Under the pieces are notes generated by a model, which was not told the DNA's origin, ran no database searches, and saw nothing but the letters and a program-made list of their open reading frames with translations. A DNA stretch of 31,769 nt, taken from the NCBI GenBank assembly GCA_904501715.1, contig CAJGCD010000012.1, positions 1-31,769 of the forward strand, in the 5' to 3' direction. Shown here one piece after another: positions 6,003 through 14,039 of this stretch. Each line of letters begins with the position of its first letter. Position 1 is the stretch's first letter. Position numbers and translations under genes: made by a program. The DNA is from an uncultured Clostridia bacterium (lineage in GTDB: Bacteria; Bacillota; Clostridia; Oscillospirales; CAG-272).

Positions 6003-7091
6003 TTATTTTCTGACCAGATATTTTCTCATATCTATGGCGCAGGCGACCAGAATGATAAGACCCTTGATGATATACTGCATATTGGAATCTATGCCGAGGA
6101 ATGTGAGTCCAACGAAGATTATTCTCAGGAGAACAACGCCCGTGATGACTCCGCGTATTTTTCCTATACCGCCTACAAAGGAAACTCCTCCGATAACGCA
6201 GGCGGCAATAGCGTCAAGCTCGTAGTTAAGTCCCGTTGCCGCGCTGTTGGAGCCTATTCGTGCCGATTCTATAAAGCCTGTGATACCGTACATTATGCCC
6301 GCCAGAACAAAGACCCAGATTATGGTCCTTGTGACCGACACTCCCGATACGTTTGCCGCCTCGGGGTTTGAGCCTACGGCAAACATATTCTTTCCAAAGG
6401 CGGTCTTGTTCCATATAAACCACATTATTACCGTAATGCCGAGGGCGTAAAATATATAGTTTGGTATTGCCACTCCGCCTATTTTGAACATGCTTCCCGT
6501 GATAAAGTTTGAATAGGATGGGTCAAGTCCCGAGATGGACTGACCGTTGTTAGTGCCCTGCATAAGATATATAAGGAGAGCACCGTAGGTTATGAGCTGG
6601 GTGGCGAGGGTAACAATAAAGGGATGGAGCTTGAATTTTGCCGTGCAAAATCCGTTGATAAAGCCCACCAGCGCGCCGATAAGAAGTATTATTATAAGCA
6701 CAGCCCATATAGGGAGCGTAGGCAGATTTGGGAACATTTTATTAGCGTAGCCGCTTGCCTGAAGCAGAGATGCCGCCACGCAGGCAGTAAGTCCCACGAT
6801 ACGTCCTGCCGAGAGGTCAGTTCCGGTGAGGATGATACACCCCGCGATACCAAGGGCGATAGGCAGATTTGCCGCTGAAAGCGAGATTATATTTACAACA
6901 GAGGAAAGAGAGAGAAAGCGTGAGTCGTATATCTGGATACCGATTATGGCGGCAAAAAGTAAGATATAGAGCAAATTATTTATAAAAAATTCTTTTATCG
7001 CCCTCCATTTTTCCTCGGAGGGCTTTTCTTTAAAATCCCTGAATTTATTTATTGGATTAAAATTCGCAAGGACAGACCTTTTATTACTCAT
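6003..7091 (-). CDS. mglC: Galactose/methyl-galactoside ABC permease
   Basis: A 362-residue integral membrane permease of the ribose/galactose (BPD_transp_2) family, with about 8-10 hydrophobic segments from residue 38 on. Family segments include LTGTDLSAGRIVGLTA and NPEAANVSGVSV (the cytoplasmic loop that contacts the ATPase), and a Gly-rich CVIGGVSFVGGIGKI near the C terminus. The start at 7091 follows AAGGAG. It lies 12 bp after the mglA stop. A hydrophilic 35-residue N-terminus precedes the first helix. It should form the transmembrane channel, as a homodimer, for the sugar delivered by MglB; the exact sugar is inferred from MglB. Confidence 0.9.
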   Translation of the reverse strand: MSNKRSVLANFNPINKFRDFKEKPSEEKWRAIKEFFINNLLYILLFAAIIGIQIYDSRFLSLSSVVNIISLSAANLPIALGIAGCIILTGTDLSAGRIVGLTACVAASLLQASGYANKMFPNLPTLPIWAVLIIILLIGALVGFINGFCTAKFKLHPFIVTLATQLITYGALLIYLMQGTNNGQSISGLDPSYSNFITGSMFKIGGVAIPNYIFYALGITVIMWFIWNKTAFGKNMFAVGSNPEAANVSGVSVTRTIIWVFVLAGIMYGITGFIESARIGSNSAATGLNYELDAIAACVIGGVSFVGGIGKIRGVITGVVLLRIIFVGLTFLGIDSNMQYIIKGLIILVACAIDMRKYLVRK

Positions 7092-7103
7092 GAAAATTAC
7101 TCC

Positions 7104-8603
7104 TTATACATATTTTGCCGCCAGAGCCATAATGTCCTCCTGAGTGGCGGAGGATGCGTCCACCTCTCCCGCAAGGCGACCGCCTGACATAACCAGTATT
7201 CTGTCGCATACACCCAGCAGCTCGGGCATTTCACTTGAAACCATCAGTACGCATTTGCCCTTGGAGGCAAGGTCGATTATGAGCTGATATATCTCGTATT
7301 TCGCTCCCACGTCGATACCTCTTGTGGGCTCGTCCAAAAGAAGTACTTCAGGGTCGGTGAGAAGCCAGCGCCCAAGTATTACCTTCTGCTGGTTTCCTCC
7401 CGAGAGAGAGCGGATTTTGGTGCGGTGAGAGGGGGTCTTTATTCTCATGGATTTTATTGACCATTGGGTATCACGCTTCATTTTTTTGTCGCTGAGAAGC
7501 AGACCGCCCACGCGGTATTTTGGAAGCCCCGAGATGACCGTATTTTCGGTGATATCAAGTATGCCGAAGATGCCCGTAGAGCGCCGTTCCTCGGTAAGGA
7601 GGGCAAAGCCGTTTTTCTTTGCCTCTCGCGGCGTGCGGTTGAGCGCCTTTTTGCCGTGAAGGGAGATGCTTCCCCCTGTGCGCTCAAGCAGTCCGAAGAT
7701 GCTCTCCAGCAGCTCGGTACGCCCCGCGCCTCCAAGCCCCGCCACGCCTACTATCTCGCCCTGACGGACCTTAAAGGACACGTCCCGTATGGGGGCGTAT
7801 CGCGTGGAAAGCCCCTTGACCTCAAGAGCCACGCCGCCTATTTTGTTGGTTTTGGGAGGGAAGCGCTCGGTAAGCTCTCGCCCAACCATAAGCTTGATTA
7901 TTTTATCCATAGTAAGCTTTGAGGCAGGCTCGGTAGCTATGTGCTTTCCGTCCCGCATGACCGTCACGTCGTCGGATATGCGAAGAATTTCCTCCATCTT
8001 GTGAGAGATATAGATTATGCCGCAGCCCTGCGCCTTCAGCTTTTCGATTATGCGGAATAGATGCTCTACCTCGCGGTCGTTGAGTGAGGAGGTAGGCTCG
8101 TCAAGGACGATTATCCCCGAATTGTAGGACACCGCCTTGGCTATTTCTACCATCTGCCGCTCTGATACCGACATAGTGCTCATAATGCGGTCGGGGGATA
8201 TGTCAATGTCCAGAGATGAAAATATCTCGCGGGTCTTTTGGCGCATTTTTCCCTCAAGGGTTACAAAGCCCAGAGCGGTGGGGTATCTGCCAAGCCAGAT
8301 ATTGTCCGATACGCTTCGCTTGAGCGCTTGATTAAGCTCCTGATGCACCATAGCCACGCCGTTTTCAAGGGCATCCTTGGGGTTTTTAAAGGAAACGGGC
8401 TTCCCGTCAAGATATATCTCGCCGCTGTCCATAGAATAGATGCCGAAAAGGCACTTCATAAGAGTGGACTTTCCCGCGCCGTTCTCGCCCATAAGAGCGT
8501 GGACGGTGCCGCGGCGCACAGAGAGAGAAACACCGTCAAGAGCCTTGACACTGGGGAAGCTCTTGGATATGTTTTTCATTTCGAGTAAAATATTTTGTTC
8601 CAT
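7104..8603 (-). CDS. mglA: Galactose/methyl-galactoside ABC transporter ATPase
   Basis: A 499-residue sugar importer ATPase with two fused ABC domains. The first has Walker A at residues 39-47 (GENGAGKST), signature LSVSERQMVEIAKA and VLDEPTSSL. The second has a degenerate Walker A (GLGGAGRTE), as is usual in this family, with LSGGNQQKVILG and LLDEPTRGIDVGAK. The start at 8603 is preceded by AAAGGA and gives the usual N-terminus; a longer in-frame form from 8657 runs through the P2 hairpin repeat and has no ribosome site. mglC follows after 12 bp, while mglB is separated by an unusual 291-bp gap. Confidence 0.92.
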   Translation of the reverse strand: MEQNILLEMKNISKSFPSVKALDGVSLSVRRGTVHALMGENGAGKSTLMKCLFGIYSMDSGEIYLDGKPVSFKNPKDALENGVAMVHQELNQALKRSVSDNIWLGRYPTALGFVTLEGKMRQKTREIFSSLDIDISPDRIMSTMSVSERQMVEIAKAVSYNSGIIVLDEPTSSLNDREVEHLFRIIEKLKAQGCGIIYISHKMEEILRISDDVTVMRDGKHIATEPASKLTMDKIIKLMVGRELTERFPPKTNKIGGVALEVKGLSTRYAPIRDVSFKVRQGEIVGVAGLGGAGRTELLESIFGLLERTGGSISLHGKKALNRTPREAKKNGFALLTEERRSTGIFGILDITENTVISGLPKYRVGGLLLSDKKMKRDTQWSIKSMRIKTPSHRTKIRSLSGGNQQKVILGRWLLTDPEVLLLDEPTRGIDVGAKYEIYQLIIDLASKGKCVLMVSSEMPELLGVCDRILVMSGGRLAGEVDASSATQEDIMALAAKYV

Positions 8604-8894
8604 AATATATCCTTTGAGGAGCGATTTTTTGTTCTTTTCTTGAAAGAAAAGAACCAAAAGAACTTCAAATGGGGGATTTAATATTGATTTCGGTTTGTGT
8701 GCTGACGGAGATTACCGTGTAGCACACAATATTGTAGGAGTTGCCGTCACCCTCCTTCCCATTAGCCTTCCCCAGCGGGGAAGGCTAATGTTAGGGGCGA
8801 ACTGTGTTCGCCCTCGCGAAAGAAAAGATACACAAAACACCATCTTCAAAAAGGTCTTTGCGCCATTTTTCCTTGTATGGGAGGCTTTCCTGTT
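8604..8894. repeat. mglB-mglA spacer with hairpin repeat P2 and half-arm
   Basis: The perfect 11-bp stem GTTCTTTTCTT/AAGAAAAGAAC at 8631-8654 is oriented like P1 relative to its gene (mglA) and lies 27 nt before the start. At 8764-8792 is a single MITE-type arm, TTAGCCTTCCCCAGCGGGGAAG, flanked by TTAG/CTAA. No coding sense was recognised in the rest. Confidence 0.65.
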
Positions 8895-9977
8895 TTACTG
8901 CTCCTCCTCACCCAGATAGACCGCATAAGGGATTCTAAGCTTGGCTACGTCCTTGTCTATATTCTGCATTTCCATACCGTCGAATATTTTGTTGCCGTTA
9001 AGACCGTTTTGCACACTTGCCAGTATTGCCTTTGCCATGCCCTCGGCATCCTGCTTGATGGTTCCCGCCATCTTGCCCGCCTTGATAAGCTCCTTCGCCG
9101 CAGAGGTAGCGTCAACGCCGAATACGGGAATAGTAGTGCTGTCTTTTCCCGTGTTATAGCCTGCGGAATTGAGAGCCGAAATAGCACCCTCTGCCATTCC
9201 GTCGTTGTTGCATATAATAAGCTCTACCATATTTTTATTGGCGACGCTGTGGGAGGAGAGCAGGGTAGTCATATACTCGTTTGCCGCCTGAGCTGACCAT
9301 TTGCCCTCGCGGTCAAGGAGATATTTGTCCTTGTTTGCGGCATCGTAAAAAACGAGAGCGGGCTTGCCTGCTGCCTTGAGCTTGGCGTCGGCGTTCTCTA
9401 CCGAGTAGCGGGTCCTGTATATAGCCTCATTGTTACCCTTTTCGCCCATAAAGAGAACGTAGGATATTTTTCCGTCGCCGTTAAGGTCTACGCTGTTATA
9501 GTTTTGCACTATATAATCACCTATCATATCCCCCTGAAGCTTGCCCGCCTCGGTGGCGTCTGTGCCGATAAAGACACATTTGTCGTAGCTGTTTACTACC
9601 GAGTCCGACACCTCGCGGTTGAAGAATATAACGGGAATTCCCGCCTCCTTGGCAAGAGCGACAATGCCGTTGGCAGCGTCATCCGAGCCCGTGGTGACTA
9701 TATTTACCACAAGGAGCTTTGCTCCCTTGGTGATAGCGGTCTGTACCTGCTCGGTCTGGGTGGTCTGGTTGTTGTTGGAATCGTGGTCCTGATAGCTGAC
9801 TCCAGCGTTTTTCAGCGCTTTATCGAGGGAGGCGCGGACGGTGGAGATATAGGTGTCGCTGTAAGTGTAATAAAAAACGTGAACGTCCGCGTTCTCGCGG
9901 GAGCCGCAGGAGATAAAAAGAGGAAGAACGAGAGATAAGGCAAGAAGTAAAACTATAAGCTTCTTTGAGTTTTTCAT
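8895..9977 (-). CDS. mglB: Galactose/glucose-binding lipoprotein
   Basis: A 360-residue extracellular substrate-binding protein of the periplasmic-binding type I family. Residues 1-24 form a lipoprotein signal with lipobox LFISC, so it should be anchored to the membrane face. The EF-hand-like loop DLNGDGKIS is the calcium site typical of MglB and supports a galactose/glucose specificity. Other family segments are VIFFNREVSD, FIGTDATEAGK and CNNDGMAEGAI. The start at 9977 has AGGAGG at 5 nt; an alternative in-frame ATG at 10016 has only a weak site. It is the first gene of the leftward mgl set and is divergent from the Gfo/Idh/MocA gene. Confidence 0.92.
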   Translation of the reverse strand: MKNSKKLIVLLLALSLVLPLFISCGSRENADVHVFYYTYSDTYISTVRASLDKALKNAGVSYQDHDSNNNQTTQTEQVQTAITKGAKLLVVNIVTTGSDDAANGIVALAKEAGIPVIFFNREVSDSVVNSYDKCVFIGTDATEAGKLQGDMIGDYIVQNYNSVDLNGDGKISYVLFMGEKGNNEAIYRTRYSVENADAKLKAAGKPALVFYDAANKDKYLLDREGKWSAQAANEYMTTLLSSHSVANKNMVELIICNNDGMAEGAISALNSAGYNTGKDSTTIPVFGVDATSAAKELIKAGKMAGTIKQDAEGMAKAILASVQNGLNGNKIFDGMEMQNIDKDVAKLRIPYAVYLGEEEQ

Positions 9978-10227
9978 ATGGGCCTCCTTTAGTAAAAATT
10001 GTTTTCTGTAATTCATTTTTCCTCGCTGCCGCCGTTTCTATGCGGAAAAGCTTTATTTTTTTAAAATACTTGACAGGGGGGAAAAATAAGCTGTATAATT
10101 ATGATAAGAACAGACGATGACAAAAAAGTGATATTTTCCGACAAAAATATTATAGCCCGCGGGGCGCGCGGGTGCTATAATTGTATTGGTAGAAATTTAA
10201 AAATAAAAACATAAAGGAGTGTTTTTT
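9978..10227. promoter_or_regulatory. Divergent control region mglB / dehydrogenase
   Basis: Rightward promoter TTGACA (10070-10075), 18-bp spacer, TATAAT (10094-10099). At 10149-10181 a GC-rich stem pairs ATTATAG and CCCGCG with CGCGGG and CTATAAT, with a two-base bulge, inside the leader of the dehydrogenase gene. No convincing leftward promoter for mglB was found. Confidence 0.65.
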
Positions 10228-11310
10228 ATGAAAAACCTGAGAATAGGTATTATAGGTTGCGGCGGTATCGCCAACGGCAAGCATATGCCCTCTCTTAAGG
10301 AAGCGGGCGGATGCGAGATGGTAGCTTTCTGCGATATTATCGTTGAAAGAGCAGAGAAGGCTGCAAAGCAGTTTGGTACTCCCGACGCAAAGGTCTATGA
10401 GGATTACAAGGAGCTGCTTAAGGACGAGAGCATTGACGTTGTTCACGTATGTACTCCTAACCGCTCCCACAGCTTTATTACGGTAGACGCTCTTGAGGCA
10501 GGCAAGCACGTAATGTGCGAAAAGCCCATGGCAATAAACTCCGCGGAGGCACAGAAGATGCTTGACGCGGCTGAGCGTACGGGCAAGAAGCTGACTATCG
10601 GATATCAGAGCCGTTTCCGCGACGATTCTCAGTACCTCAAGGCAGAGGCAGAGGCAGGCACCTTCGGTGATATATACTACGCTAAGGCAACGGCTATACG
10701 TCGCAGAGCGGTTCCCACATGGGGCGTTTTCCTTAACGAGTACGAGCAGGGAGGCGGTCCTCTTATAGATATCGGAACACACGCTCTTGACCTTACACTC
10801 TGGACCATGAACAACTACAAGCCCAAGTACTGTGTAGGAACCACCTTCCACAAGCTTAACAACGACACCGATCAGGGTAACGCTTGGGGCAACTGGGATC
10901 CCGAGAAGTTCAGCGTAGAGGATTCCGCCTTCGGATTTATCGTAATGGAGAACGGAGCTACTATCGTTCTTGAGTCCTCCTGGGCGCTCAACTCTCTTGA
11001 CGTGCGCGAGGCTGTTACTACCATCTGCGGAACCAAGGCAGGCGCTGATATGAACGACGGACTTCGCATCAACGGAGTGCGCAACGACAGACAGTACGTA
11101 ATGAAGCCCAGCTTCGCGGCTGGCGGAGTTGCCTTCAACGACGGAGCAAAGGGCGACAATATGGCTATAAGAGAGGCAAAGGCTTGGCTCAATGCTATCC
11201 GTGAGGACAAGGCTCCCGTTACTCTCCCCGAGCAGGCATTCTGCGTAACCAGAATTCTTGAGGGTATATACGAATCCGCAAAGAGCGGCAAGCCCTACTA
11301 TTTTAACTAA
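10228..11310 (+). CDS. Gfo/Idh/MocA family oxidoreductase
   Basis: A 360-residue NAD(P)-dependent dehydrogenase, probably acting on a sugar or inositol-type substrate. The N-terminal Rossmann fold starts IGIIGCGGIANGKHMPSL. VHVCTPNRSH and CEKPMA follow; the lysine of EKP is the conserved catalytic or cofactor residue. A second signature, DIGTHALDLTLWTMN, has the conserved histidine. The start at 10228 follows AAGGAG. Codon use is more optimised (few ATA, many AAG/GAG) than in the mgl genes, suggesting high expression. It stands alone between its own promoter and a strong terminator, divergent from mglBAC, so a role in processing the imported sugar is a reasonable but untested inference. Confidence 0.88.
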   Translation: MKNLRIGIIGCGGIANGKHMPSLKEAGGCEMVAFCDIIVERAEKAAKQFGTPDAKVYEDYKELLKDESIDVVHVCTPNRSHSFITVDALEAGKHVMCEKPMAINSAEAQKMLDAAERTGKKLTIGYQSRFRDDSQYLKAEAEAGTFGDIYYAKATAIRRRAVPTWGVFLNEYEQGGGPLIDIGTHALDLTLWTMNNYKPKYCVGTTFHKLNNDTDQGNAWGNWDPEKFSVEDSAFGFIVMENGATIVLESSWALNSLDVREAVTTICGTKAGADMNDGLRINGVRNDRQYVMKPSFAAGGVAFNDGAKGDNMAIREAKAWLNAIREDKAPVTLPEQAFCVTRILEGIYESAKSGKPYYFN

Positions 11311-11324
11311 TAGAATAATATTTA

Positions 11325-11354
11325 CCGCCGTGACCAAGGTCACGGCGGTTTTTT
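11325..11354 (+). terminator. Terminator of the Gfo/Idh/MocA gene
   Basis: Perfect 11-bp stem CCGCCGTGACC/GGTCACGGCGG with a two-base loop, followed by TTTTTTG. Confidence 0.93.
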
Positions 11355-11427
11355 GTACGGTGATGCTTTTGGGAGGAGCAAGCCCTTCCCCAACGGGTAA
11401 GATGTAATTCCGAGAGCATCACTAAAC

Positions 11428-11541
11428 CAAAGCCTCCCTTTTGGGGGAGGTGGCGGCGTAGCCGACGGAGAGGGGTAACCTATCTTTTTTCTTGCCCCTC
11501 TCAGTCAGCATTGCTGACAGCTCCCCCAAAGGGGAGCCTTC
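11428..11541. repeat. MITE-like element R5 (subfamily II)
   Basis: Inverted, nearly identical copy of R4. It carries CCTCCCTTTTGGGGGAGG, the GGCGTAGCC hairpin, GAGAGGGG, a short core, CCCCTCTCAGTC, the GTCAGCATTGCTGAC hairpin and CTCCCCCAAAGGGGAG. It sits between the dehydrogenase terminator and recA. Confidence 0.7.
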
Positions 11542-11826
11542 ACGCGAAACGTCTTATGTTGGATTTAGGGTCGTCTGTCGCTTGCGACGTGAACGCACGC
11601 CCTACGGTATGTAATAGGCGTTTCGATGCTGTTCTGTCTTTTTTTGTTTTGAATGTGTTTATTTGCTAAAACGGAAAATAAAAGTTACAAAAAAAATCAA
11701 ACAAACCATAAAATAAAGAAAAATTCCGTTTTTGGAAAAATATTTTTAAAAAGCTATTGACATAGAGCGCAAAAGGGTGTATAATGGTCACGTAAGATAC
11801 AGTGAATTTTATTTGTGAGGTATTTT
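11542..11826 (+). promoter_or_regulatory. recA upstream region and promoter (11757-11785)
   Basis: TTGACA at 11757-11762 and TATAAT at 11780-11785 with a 17-bp spacer, preceded by an A/T-rich tract. No GAACNNNNGTTC-type LexA box was seen near it. The rest of the stretch shows no gene. Confidence 0.8.
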
Positions 11827-12942
11827 ATGGCTACTGCTCAGAAAAAGAAGATAGAATTGATGGCACCTCCCGGAAGCGATGCCGAGGCTAAAAAGAAGGC
11901 GCTGAAGACCGCGCTCTCCCAGATAGAGAAAAAGCATGGAACTGGCTCCGTAATGCGCCTTGGCGATAATGCGCAGATGGAGGTTCAGGCAGTAAGCACG
12001 GGCTCTATATCCCTTGACCTTGCTCTTGGTATAGGCGGAGTTCCCCGCGGAAGAATAATCGAGATATTCGGACCCGAATCCTCGGGTAAAACTACAGTTG
12101 CGCTTCACATAGTAGCAGAGGTTCAGAAGGCGGGGGGAGAAGCGGCGTTTATCGACGCTGAGCACGCTCTTGACCCTGTGTACGCAAAGGCTCTTGGAGT
12201 AGATACCAATAATCTTCTCGTTTCTCAGCCCGATTGCGGTGAGGATGCCCTTAACATAACCGAGCAACTGGTGCGCTCGGGAGCCATAGATATCGTGGTG
12301 GTCGACTCTGTTGCGGCTCTTGTTCCCCGTCAGGAGATAGAGGGAGATATGGGTGCGGCTACCGTGGGCGTTCAGGCAAGACTTATGTCACAGGCTATGA
12401 GAAAGCTGTCGGCTATTATCTCAAAGAGCAACAGTATAGTAGTATTTATAAACCAGCTTCGTGAGAAGGTGGGTGTTATGTACGGAAATCCCGAAACCAC
12501 ACCGGGCGGCCGTGCGCTTAAGTTCTATTCCTCTGTGCGTATTGACGTGCGCAAGGGCGAGCCACTCAAGAACGGCAATGATATTTACGGCAGCCGCGTG
12601 CGCTGTAAGATAGTAAAGAACAAGGTAGCGCCTCCCTTTAAGACGGCTGAATTCGATATACTTTACGGCAAGGGAATATCCCGCTCGGGCGAGATAATAG
12701 ACTATGCCATAACGCTGGATATAATCAAGAAGAGCGGCTCATGGTTCTCCTATAACGGAGAGAGAATCGGACAGGGAAAGGACAACGTGCGCAAGTACAT
12801 AGAGTCTAATCCCGAATTCCTTGCCGAGCTTGACGCTAAGATAAGGTCGCTGAAGGACCAGCTTCCCGAGACTTCGGATGAGTTCGAGCTGGACGAGGAG
12901 GATGACGAATTCGATATCCGCACCATGGATGAGGAGCTTTGA
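11827..12942 (+). CDS. recA: Recombinase A
   Basis: A 371-residue RecA that forms ATP-dependent filaments on single-stranded DNA, performs strand exchange, and stimulates self-cleavage of LexA/S24 repressors. Walker A is near residues 82-90 (GPESSGKTT). The Walker B strand is IDIVVVDSVAAL, and the L1/L2 regions include EGDMGAATVGVQARLMSQ and FINQLREKVGVMYGNPETTP. The C-terminus has the usual acidic tail. The start at 11827 follows GTGAGG at 6-7 nt; a longer in-frame form adds four residues only. The stop overlaps the recX ATG by one base. A perfect promoter lies 42 bp upstream. It is the likely trigger for the S24 repressor at 1136. Confidence 0.97.
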   Translation: MATAQKKKIELMAPPGSDAEAKKKALKTALSQIEKKHGTGSVMRLGDNAQMEVQAVSTGSISLDLALGIGGVPRGRIIEIFGPESSGKTTVALHIVAEVQKAGGEAAFIDAEHALDPVYAKALGVDTNNLLVSQPDCGEDALNITEQLVRSGAIDIVVVDSVAALVPRQEIEGDMGAATVGVQARLMSQAMRKLSAIISKSNSIVVFINQLREKVGVMYGNPETTPGGRALKFYSSVRIDVRKGEPLKNGNDIYGSRVRCKIVKNKVAPPFKTAEFDILYGKGISRSGEIIDYAITLDIIKKSGSWFSYNGERIGQGKDNVRKYIESNPEFLAELDAKIRSLKDQLPETSDEFELDEEDDEFDIRTMDEEL

Positions 12943-13604
12943 TGCGTATATCCATAGTATCGCTCAAGGCGGGGGGAAGCGACGAGATATGGGTAGGCTT
13001 TGAGCTTGCCGAGGGTGATAATATATGCAGAGAGAGCTTCCTTATATCCACTCTCGCTTATACCGAGCTTGGGCTTCTCAAGGGTGAGAGCGACCAAGAG
13101 GTATACAGTGCTGTGGAGCGTGAGTCAAATATATATTCCGCCTTCAAGAAGGGAATGTATATGCTGGGCTTTGGGGCTTGCTCAAGTAATATGCTTGTGT
13201 CAAAGCTGCGTGCCAAGGGCTTTTCCACGGACGTTTCCCGCGCGGCGGTTGAGCGCATAAGCTTGAAGGGCTTTCTCGACGAGAATGAAAATGCCCGAAG
13301 AGAAGCGGAAAGGTGTTGCCAAAAGCTTTGGGGAGAGAGCCGTATCAGGGCTAAGCTTTGTGAGGGGAGGTATTCTCACGAGGCGGTAGAGCAGGCACTT
13401 TTCTTCCTTGAGGACTCGGGTGTGGATTTTGACGCTAACTGCAAAAGTCTTATCGACAGGCGATATCTCGTGATACCTACCGACCGAGGCGAGATGCAGA
13501 AGCTTATAGCTGCCGTATGCAGACAGGGCTACACGGTATCTCAGATAAAATCCGCATGCGGCAAGCTTGCTGCTGAGAGAAAGCGGAATAGTATATTTGA
13601 ATGA
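12942..13604 (+). CDS. recX: RecX regulatory protein
   Basis: A 220-residue RecX/OraA family protein that modulates RecA filaments. It shows the tandem three-helix repeats of the family, for example ACSSNMLVSKLRAKGFS and ESRIRAKLCEGRYSHEAVEQAL, each ending near a phenylalanine/leucine turn. The start is ATG at 12942, sharing its A with the recA TGA stop; GAGGAG in the end of recA serves as ribosome site, so translation is coupled. A TTG three bases earlier is also in frame but less likely. The recA-recX order is classic. Confidence 0.9.
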   Translation: MRISIVSLKAGGSDEIWVGFELAEGDNICRESFLISTLAYTELGLLKGESDQEVYSAVERESNIYSAFKKGMYMLGFGACSSNMLVSKLRAKGFSTDVSRAAVERISLKGFLDENENARREAERCCQKLWGESRIRAKLCEGRYSHEAVEQALFFLEDSGVDFDANCKSLIDRRYLVIPTDRGEMQKLIAAVCRQGYTVSQIKSACGKLAAERKRNSIFE

Positions 13605-14028
13605 ATAAAGCGGAGACTGAGAGCGACCTGCTATATGGTAAGTAGCGATAGCGAACATTCATAACTTTAATAGCAAAACTATCGGGCAACACGAGCAAAA
13701 GGCTCCCTTTACACAAGGGAGGCTCTCGTTACTCCCCGTTAGTATACTAAAAAAGGCACTTGCGGCAATTTTGCCGCAAGTGCCTTTGCGTTACTTTTGT
13801 CATTCCTTTCGGAAGGTAAGTTTCGTATATTTTTGCTTTACTTCGTTATCGGAGCTTATCTTAAAGCAGGTCGCTCTCGGTCTCCGCTTTTCTATTAGTA
13901 ATTTTAGCTAAATATTAATTTTTAAATTATCCAATCTGTCAAAAATGGGGGGCAGGGGGCAATATTCCTTGACAAAAATAAAAAAATCGTTTAAACTAAA
14001 GAAAGAGTTATATTAAGGAGGGATAATA
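13605..14028 (+). promoter_or_regulatory. recX / surface protein spacer with promoter (13969-13997)
   Basis: TTGACA at 13969-13974, 17-bp spacer, TAAACT at 13992-13997; AGGAGG at 14016-14021 then places ATG 14029 at an ideal 7 nt. The first half holds a degenerate hairpin (GGCTCCCTT/AAGGGAGGC, about 13700-13725) resembling a decayed MITE arm. No gene was seen. Confidence 0.65.
13752..13787. terminator. Long perfect hairpin after recX
   Basis: A 17-bp perfect stem, AAAGGCACTTGCGGCAA (13752-13768) paired with 13771-13787, with a two-base loop. Six A precede it, giving a U-run in the leftward direction; on the recX side it ends in CCTTT. It probably terminates recA-recX. Confidence 0.7.
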
Positions 14029-14031
14029 ATG

Positions 14032-14038
14032 AAAAAAA
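14032..14038 (+). other. A7 tract causing start-proximal frameshift
   Basis: ATG (14029) is followed by seven A, then CTTGGCG. With eight A the protein would read MKKNLALFLAAAF and join the long frame, giving a textbook signal peptide. With seven A the ATG frame stops after about 50 codons. Confidence 0.75.
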
Positions 14039-14039
14039 C

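Noticed and set aside
9978..10016. Upstream ATG at 10016 as the mglB start
   Set aside because: The ribosome site is weaker and the added residues precede a complete lipoprotein signal; 9977 has AGGAGG at 5 nt.
10150..11343. 397-codon open frame antisense to the Gfo/Idh/MocA gene
   Set aside because: It is the mirror of a well-supported gene, has no ribosome site and runs across the terminator.
11700..11826. LexA box at the recA promoter
   Set aside because: No GAAC-N4-GTTC-type palindrome or copy of the 17-mer found near the promoter.
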